Shown here: positions 4,037 to 8,402 of the stretch, piece after piece
Layout of the letters: each line of letters opens with the position of its first letter
Position numbering within the stretch: the stretch's first letter is position 1
DNA from: Bacillota bacterium
GTDB lineage: Bacteria > Bacillota > Desulfitobacteriia > Desulfitobacteriales > JAJXUE01
Direction of reading: 5' to 3'
Assembly: GCA_021786555.1 (NCBI GenBank)
Contig: JAJYNB010000236.1
Location: forward strand, 1 to 8,402
Length of the DNA stretch: 8,402 nucleotides
Made by a program: the position numbers and the translations under genes
Notes under the pieces: generated by a model
The model's input: the letters and a program-made list of their open reading frames with translations, nothing else
Told to the model about the DNA's origin: nothing
The model's database searches: none

Positions 4037-4720
4037 GTGCGCCTGCTCTTGGTTGAAGATGAGCAACGGTTGGCCGATGCTCTGGCTTATATCTTGAAAA
4101 AGAACAAATACGGCGTGGATACCGCCTACGATGGCGAAGCCGGCCAAGCCATGGCCGAGACCAGGGTGTATGACCTGATCATTCTGGACCGCATGCTCCC
4201 TCGCAAAGAAGGGGTTGTGGTCTTGAAAGAGCTGCGCAAGAAGGGCATTAGCACGCCTGTGCTGATACTAACCGCAAAGGATTCCATCGAAGACCGGGTG
4301 GAAGGACTGGATGCCGGCGCCGATGACTACCTCATCAAACCCTTCGCCACCGAGGAACTGCTGGCCCGGGTAAGGGCTCTCGCCCGCAGGCAGGCCAACC
4401 CCTTGCAGGGCGAAAGGCTGGAGGTTTCCGGTCTGAGTCTGGACCCTTTGCACTGCGAAGTTACACGGGGCAGGGAAACCATCAAGCTCACCCTAAAAGA
4501 GTCCTTGCTGCTGGAACTTTTCATGCGCAACCCCGGTCAGGTTATCACCAAGGAACAGATTCTCAACCGGGTTTGGGGACTGGATTCAGAGGTTGAGATG
4601 AACAACGTGGAAATCTACATTCACTACCTGCGGAAAAAGCTCAGCCCTATGGACCTGCGGCTTGAGACAGTGCGGGGAATCGGGTATTGCCTTAAGGAGG
4701 CCGGCGGCGATGTTCCGTAA
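4037..4720 (+). CDS. OmpR/PhoB-family response regulator
   Basis: The 227-aa protein has an N-terminal receiver domain (about 1-115) with acidic pair Glu7-Asp8, phosphoacceptor Asp51 (LIILDRMLP), Thr79, Tyr98 and Lys101. A linker follows, then a C-terminal winged-helix DNA-binding domain (about 127-219), including GQVITKEQILNRVW and the recognition-helix region MNNVEIYIHYLRKKL, the form seen in QseB/PmrA/TctD-like regulators. On phosphorylation by the partner kinase it would dimerise and bind direct repeats. The start is GTG at 4037, with GGAGGT 6 nt upstream; the protein begins MRLLLVEDE as expected. The last 11 bp overlap the kinase gene. The signal and targets cannot be told from sequence; the adjacent otsAB gene lies beyond a terminator. 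Confidence 0.95.
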   Translation: MRLLLVEDEQRLADALAYILKKNKYGVDTAYDGEAGQAMAETRVYDLIILDRMLPRKEGVVVLKELRKKGISTPVLILTAKDSIEDRVEGLDAGADDYLIKPFATEELLARVRALARRQANPLQGERLEVSGLSLDPLHCEVTRGRETIKLTLKESLLLELFMRNPGQVITKEQILNRVWGLDSEVEMNNVEIYIHYLRKKLSPMDLRLETVRGIGYCLKEAGGDVP

Positions 4721-5939
4721 ATTGCGGCTCAGGCTTACGTTGATCAATGTGCTGGTAATGGCTGCCCTTTTTATCCTCTTTGTAGCAGGCACCTATATGG
4801 TGATGCAGTCTGAGATATTCAGCCAGTCGGAGCAATTAATGCAGATGATAGCCACTGAAGCCGGATCCGAATCCATCCACAACGTATTTCAACACGATAA
4901 CCAAATGGCCAGGTATTTCGTTGTCAAAACCAATGCTGCCGGGAGCATTACCGAAGCTTCTTCCGACCTGCCACTGGCCCCCGAGCACTTGACTCCCCTG
5001 GTAGAAAAGACTCTGCAGAAGACCCGGCCGGGAGGCGAAGTGGAGTGGCAGGACCAATACTACACCTACCTGCGGGCTCCCCTCAGCCAAGGCCAGGGGT
5101 TTGCCCTGGTCTTTGTCAACGTGGAGCGGGAACGGGATATTTTGCGCTTTCTCCTTGCGGCCCTGGCCATTGCCGGATTGATCAGCCTTGCCTTAGCATT
5201 TTACGGCAGCCTGTTTCTGGCCGACAGGGCTATGACCCCGATCAAACAATCCTGGCAGCGCCAGCGGGACTTCGTAGCCGACGCCTCACACGAACTCCGG
5301 ACACCGTTGGCTGTTATCCAGACCAACCTTGAACTCGTCCGAGGCAACCCGGAAGATACGGTAGTCAGTCAGGAGACCTGGCTGGAAAACATCCAGATTG
5401 AAACCAAACGCATGACAAGGCTGGTGAATGACCTGTTGTTCTTAGCCAGGGCCGACTCCCAGCAGCAGCGTGTGGAGATGACGGAATTTCCCCTGGATAA
5501 GGCCCTGAGGGACGCTTTGGAGCCGTTTATGCCGATGGCCGGGACCAAAGGAATCAAGCTTGAGCTGCCTGACCTGGTCCCCCACACTTTCTACGGAGAT
5601 GAAAACCGCCTTAAACAACTGGCAGTGATCTTGGTGGACAATGCCATCAAGCACACCCCGCCCGGCGGTGAAGTGTGCCTAAAGCTGCAGAGCCACGCGG
5701 GCGGAGTGGAAATTACAGTCACTGATACGGGCGATGGCATTGAACCGGAACACCTAGACAAAATATTTGAGCGTTTTTACCGTGTGGATAAGGCCCGTTC
5801 CGTGCAGCAAGGGGGGACCGGACTTGGCCTGGCTATCGCTGACTGGATTGTGAAGAGCCATCACGGTACTATCACAGCAAGCAGCATCCCTGGTCAGGAG
5901 ACCGTATTCACAGTCAATCTGCCGACTCTGGAAGCGTAA
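4710..5939 (+). CDS. Two-component sensor histidine kinase
   Basis: This 409-aa inner-membrane kinase has two transmembrane helices (about 11-32 and 147-170) bracketing a roughly 115-residue extracytoplasmic sensor segment of no recognised type. A short linker replaces a clear full HAMP domain. The DHp domain carries the H-box SHELRTPL (phosphoacceptor His194). The ATP-binding domain shows the N-box (DNAIKHT, Asn311), G1 (DTGDGI, 339-344), F-box (FERFYR) and G2 (GGTGLGLA, 368-375), all intact. The ATG at 4710 is chosen because AAGGAGG lies 9 nt upstream and the protein then begins MFRKLRLRLTLIN, a normal positively charged entry to helix 1. An earlier in-frame start at 4662 lies inside the regulator gene and has no such site. 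The 11-bp overlap implies coupled translation with its cognate regulator. Confidence 0.95.
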   Translation: MFRKLRLRLTLINVLVMAALFILFVAGTYMVMQSEIFSQSEQLMQMIATEAGSESIHNVFQHDNQMARYFVVKTNAAGSITEASSDLPLAPEHLTPLVEKTLQKTRPGGEVEWQDQYYTYLRAPLSQGQGFALVFVNVERERDILRFLLAALAIAGLISLALAFYGSLFLADRAMTPIKQSWQRQRDFVADASHELRTPLAVIQTNLELVRGNPEDTVVSQETWLENIQIETKRMTRLVNDLLFLARADSQQQRVEMTEFPLDKALRDALEPFMPMAGTKGIKLELPDLVPHTFYGDENRLKQLAVILVDNAIKHTPPGGEVCLKLQSHAGGVEITVTDTGDGIEPEHLDKIFERFYRVDKARSVQQGGTGLGLAIADWIVKSHHGTITASSIPGQETVFTVNLPTLEA

Positions 5940-5955
5940 AATTACTCATACCTGT

Positions 5956-5990
5956 AAATGCGTGCCTTTTTTGGGTACGCATTTTGTTTT
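5956..5990 (+). terminator. Terminator after the two-component operon
   Basis: AAATGCGT (5956-5963) pairs perfectly with ACGCATTT (5977-5984), with further GC pairs inside and a T-rich loop. It is followed by TTGTTTT. It begins 17 bp after the kinase stop, so the trehalose gene is probably transcribed from its own promoter. Confidence 0.8.
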
Positions 5991-6003
5991 ACCGCTCGAT
6001 TCG

Positions 6004-6032
6004 TATAACGCTCCCTTCGAAAGAGTTATAAC
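6004..6032 (+). promoter_or_regulatory. Weak candidate promoter upstream of otsAB
   Basis: TATAAC (6027-6032) could be a -10, 60 bp before the ATG. There is no good -35 at the right distance; TATAAC itself recurs at 6004-6009. A short hairpin CAAGG/CCTTG (6032-6047) falls in the leader. An alternative sigma factor or activator is possible. This is the only -10-like element I could find between the terminator and the gene. Confidence 0.25.
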
Positions 6033-6091
6033 AAGGAATGTCCCTTGTGCATGTCGAAAGCCTAAAAGAGAACACTACAAGGAGGTCGAAA

Positions 6092-8290
6092 ATGAGATTA
6101 CTGGTAGTATCGAACAGATTGCCCATCAATGTGGCTGAAAAAGAAGGCAAGTTGACCTTCCAGCAGAGCGCCGGCGGGCTTGTTTCAGGTCTAAGCGCCT
6201 ATTTGGCCTCGCTGCAAGGCGCCTCGGCAAATTCAGAGTACATATGGGTTGGCTGGCCCGGTATTACAGTAGAGGATGATTTACAGGCTGAAGTAAAATC
6301 AAAAATGCAAACCACATTTCAAGCCTATCCCGTTTTTTTGCCGGAAGATGCCATGGAGGACTTTTACCATGGCTTTTGCAACAAGATAATCTGGCCTCTA
6401 TTCCACTACCTGCCATCTTATGCCATTTATGACGAAGCCTACTGGACCCAATACAAACAGGTAAACGAAACTTTCTGTGCCGCTGTGATGGATATTATCA
6501 GGCCGGGAGATGTGGTGTGGATTCACGATTATCATCTCATGCTGCTTCCTCTGCTCCTGCGTCAGAGAATGCCCGATGTCCCCATTGGTTTTTTCCTGCA
6601 CATTCCCTTCCCATCCTTTGAGATTTTTCGTCTGCTGCCGGAAACTTGGCGGACGGAAATCCTGGAGGGCCTGCTGGGGGCTGACCTTATCGGCTTTCAT
6701 ACTCACGAATACACCCAATACTTCTTGCGCAGTGTCAGACGTATCCTGGGACATCAAAACGACATGGGCTTGATCAGAATGGAGGACCGGGTTGCAAAAG
6801 CCGGCACTTTTCCCATGGGTATCGACTTTGATCGATTCAATGCTGCAGGGAAAGCGCCTGAAGTGCTGAAGGAAAAAGGCAAGCTTAAAAAGACCCTGGC
6901 GGACGTGAAAGTGATTCTTTCCGTGGACCGTCTTGATTACACCAAAGGCATAATTAACCGCCTACGCGGTTACCAGTTGTTCCTAAGCCAGCATCCGGAG
7001 TACCAGGGGCAAGTTGTTCTTCTCCTGGTGGTTGTGCCTTCCCGTATCGGAGTTGAACGTTACCAGCAAATGAAGCGGCAAATCAATGAGTTGGTGGGAG
7101 AAATCAACGGCAAATTCGGCACTATCAACTGGACCCCCATCATTTATCAATATAAATTTTTACCCTTTTACCCATTGGTAGCCCTGTACGGGGTCAGTGA
7201 CGTCGCCCTGGTCACACCGATCCGGGACGGCATGAACCTCATCGCCAAAGAATATATCGCAGCCAGGACGGACCAAATCGGGGTTCTGATTCTGAGCGAA
7301 ATGGCGGGAACCTCCAAGGAGATGGTAGAGGCGATCATCATAAATCCCAACGACACGGCGGAAATCGCATCAGCCCTGGCCCTGGCCCTGGAGATGCCGG
7401 AAGAAGAACAAATCAGCCGCAACCAGGTCATGCAAGCACGATTGAAACGCTACGACGTAATCCGCTGGTCCGGCACCTTCATCAACACTCTCCTGGGGCT
7501 GCAAGAGGAACAAAAAATCTTTGCACCCGCTTTGCTGGGCGATAACCGGGAAGCCCTGCTTAGCAGCTTCCGCCGGGCCCGAAGGCGCCTGCTCCTTTTG
7601 GATTATGACGGGACTCTGGTTCCTTTTACCGAGGACCCACTGGCGGCGAAGCCCGGGGATGACCTGCTCGCCACCCTTGCCACTCTTGCCGCCGACCCCA
7701 GAACCGAAATCTGTGTTATCAGCGGGAGAGCCCGGGATGCCCTGGAAAACTGGCTCGGCTCACTCAATATTGGCTTGGTGTGTGAGCATGGCGCCATGCT
7801 GAAGCAAAAAGATGGAGCCTGGAAGTTAATCAAGCCGCTAATGAATAACTGGAAACCGCGCATACTACCTATTTTAGAAAGGTATGCGGACAGGCTCCCT
7901 GGCTCTTTCGTCGAAGAAAAAGAATTTGCCGTTACCTGGCATTACCGCAAAGCAGACCCGAAATTCGGCTCGGCCTTGGCTAAGGAACTAATGGACGACT
8001 TGTTGGACTTCGCCAATATTGATGTCCAAGTCCTGCAGGGAAGCAAAGTAATTGAAGTCAGGAGCGCCGGCATGACCAAGGCATCGGCAGGTCAGTACTG
8101 GCTTACCCAGGGCGACTTTGACTTTGTCCTCGCCGCAGGTGATGACTGGACAGATGAAGACCTTTTCCGCATCCTGCCCCGAAACGCCTATTCCATCAAG
8201 GTTGGCCTGACTCAATCCTATGCCCGTTTCAATTTGCGGGATTACAGTGAGGTTATCGCTCTGTTGGAAGACCTGAGGCGGATTGAGTGA
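6092..8290 (+). CDS. otsAB: Bifunctional trehalose-6-phosphate synthase/phosphatase
   Basis: The 732-aa cytosolic enzyme joins both steps of trehalose synthesis. Residues 1 to about 475 are a GT20 synthase (UDP-glucose + glucose-6-phosphate to trehalose-6-phosphate): SNRLP with Arg9, AGGL, GWPG, WIHDYHLM (Asp146), FFLHIPFP (His170), VDRLDYTKG (Arg280, Lys285), PSRI and RDGMNLIAKEY (Asp379). Residues from about 495 are a HAD phosphatase releasing trehalose: LLDYDGTL (nucleophile Asp504, Asp506), SGR (544-546), GMTK (Lys663) and AGDDWTDED (683-690). All key residues are present. OtsA-OtsB fusions of this length (about 730 aa) are known in bacteria. The ATG at 6092 has AAGGAGG 6 nt before it and gives the expected MRLLVVSNRLP; an in-frame ATG at 6038 adds 18 residues foreign to the family. 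Trehalose would serve as a compatible solute or stress protectant. Confidence 0.96.
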   Translation: MRLLVVSNRLPINVAEKEGKLTFQQSAGGLVSGLSAYLASLQGASANSEYIWVGWPGITVEDDLQAEVKSKMQTTFQAYPVFLPEDAMEDFYHGFCNKIIWPLFHYLPSYAIYDEAYWTQYKQVNETFCAAVMDIIRPGDVVWIHDYHLMLLPLLLRQRMPDVPIGFFLHIPFPSFEIFRLLPETWRTEILEGLLGADLIGFHTHEYTQYFLRSVRRILGHQNDMGLIRMEDRVAKAGTFPMGIDFDRFNAAGKAPEVLKEKGKLKKTLADVKVILSVDRLDYTKGIINRLRGYQLFLSQHPEYQGQVVLLLVVVPSRIGVERYQQMKRQINELVGEINGKFGTINWTPIIYQYKFLPFYPLVALYGVSDVALVTPIRDGMNLIAKEYIAARTDQIGVLILSEMAGTSKEMVEAIIINPNDTAEIASALALALEMPEEEQISRNQVMQARLKRYDVIRWSGTFINTLLGLQEEQKIFAPALLGDNREALLSSFRRARRRLLLLDYDGTLVPFTEDPLAAKPGDDLLATLATLAADPRTEICVISGRARDALENWLGSLNIGLVCEHGAMLKQKDGAWKLIKPLMNNWKPRILPILERYADRLPGSFVEEKEFAVTWHYRKADPKFGSALAKELMDDLLDFANIDVQVLQGSKVIEVRSAGMTKASAGQYWLTQGDFDFVLAAGDDWTDEDLFRILPRNAYSIKVGLTQSYARFNLRDYSEVIALLEDLRRIE

Positions 8291-8295
8291 ACTCG

Positions 8296-8402
8296 TTTAG
8301 CCTCCGCTAAAACATCGGGTCTTCGGTGGGGGAATCTACCCCCACCGAAGCAGAATACGGCTTAACCACTCCCACTTATAGAAGTGGGAGTCTTAGACGA
8401 GG
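8296..8402. mobile_element. Triple-hairpin block, candidate terminus of an IS200/IS605-type (TnpB) element
   Basis: Three perfect hairpins follow the otsAB stop: TTTAGC/GCTAAA (8296-8311, 4-base loop), CTTCGGTGGGGG/CCCCCACCGAAG (8321-8350, 12 bp, 6-base loop) and ACTCCCACTT/AAGTGGGAGT (8368-8391, 10 bp, loop ATAG). None has a U-run on either strand, which argues against simple terminators. The ACTCCCACTT-loop-AAGTGGGAGT motif resembles the subterminal hairpins of IS605/IS1341 elements and the structured RNA at the 3' end of tnpB. The element body would lie beyond the right edge; no transposase is visible here. This assignment is recognition-based. Confidence 0.45.

Noticed and set aside
4662..4709. 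Earlier in-frame start for the histidine kinase
   Set aside because: It lies deep in the regulator gene without an RBS; 4710 has AAGGAGG and gives a normal N-terminus.
6038..6091. Earlier in-frame start for otsAB
   Set aside because: The 18 added residues are not family-like, and the segment contains the AAGGAGG that serves the ATG at 6092.
8321..8350. 12-bp hairpin as a rho-independent terminator of otsAB
   Set aside because: The stem is strong but is followed by CAGAATACGG on the plus strand and lacks a U-run on the minus strand too; the three-hairpin context fits a mobile-element end better.
8296..8391. CRISPR repeats
   Set aside because: The hairpins differ in sequence and there are no regularly spaced identical repeats or spacers.

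Overview
The window looks like part of the chromosome of an anaerobic, spore-former-type Firmicute (Clostridia, perhaps a Peptococcaceae or Moorella-like lineage). This rests on strong AGGAGG-type ribosome binding sites, AT-rich promoters and U-tailed terminators around genes of middling GC, and on a gene mix of low-potential ferredoxin, a DUF1858 redox protein and a compact nitric oxide reductase. The taxonomic guess is inference only.

Left part, minus strand (1-2704). A three-gene mini-operon reads right to left: a single-cluster [4Fe-4S] ferredoxin (63 aa), a 44-aa two-CxxC protein, and a DUF1858 redox-disulfide protein that runs off the left edge. Its promoter has a perfect TATAAT and a CRP/FNR-type palindrome centred at the class II position (-41.5 from the inferred start). 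Upstream lies a norC-norB pair overlapping by 4 bp. It encodes a membrane-anchored cytochrome c and a 12-helix heme-copper nitric oxide reductase subunit with a Glu-to-Gln change in the expected active site. The pair is followed by a good terminator and has no norQ or norD beside it.

Middle part (2705-3928). A 40-bp near-perfect palindrome and two stacked terminators lie between norC and a minus-strand gene for a free-standing AMP-binding_C domain, the lysine-bearing C-terminal lid of acyl-CoA synthetases. Then comes an isolated plus-strand unit with promoter, strong RBS, 38-aa one-helix protein and long hairpin. A convergent minus-strand zinc-ribbon protein follows.

Right part, plus strand (3929-8402). 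An OmpR-type response regulator and its histidine kinase overlap by 11 bp and end at a terminator. Next is a fused trehalose-6-phosphate synthase/phosphatase (OtsA-OtsB, 732 aa), which would make trehalose from UDP-glucose and glucose-6-phosphate. The last ~110 bases hold three consecutive perfect hairpins without U-tails. They resemble a terminus or RNA of an IS200/IS605 (TnpB) element lying mostly outside the window.

Taken together, the left half is about electron transfer and nitrosative or redox stress, and the right half about signalling and compatible-solute synthesis. No phage, CRISPR array, tRNA or rRNA was seen.
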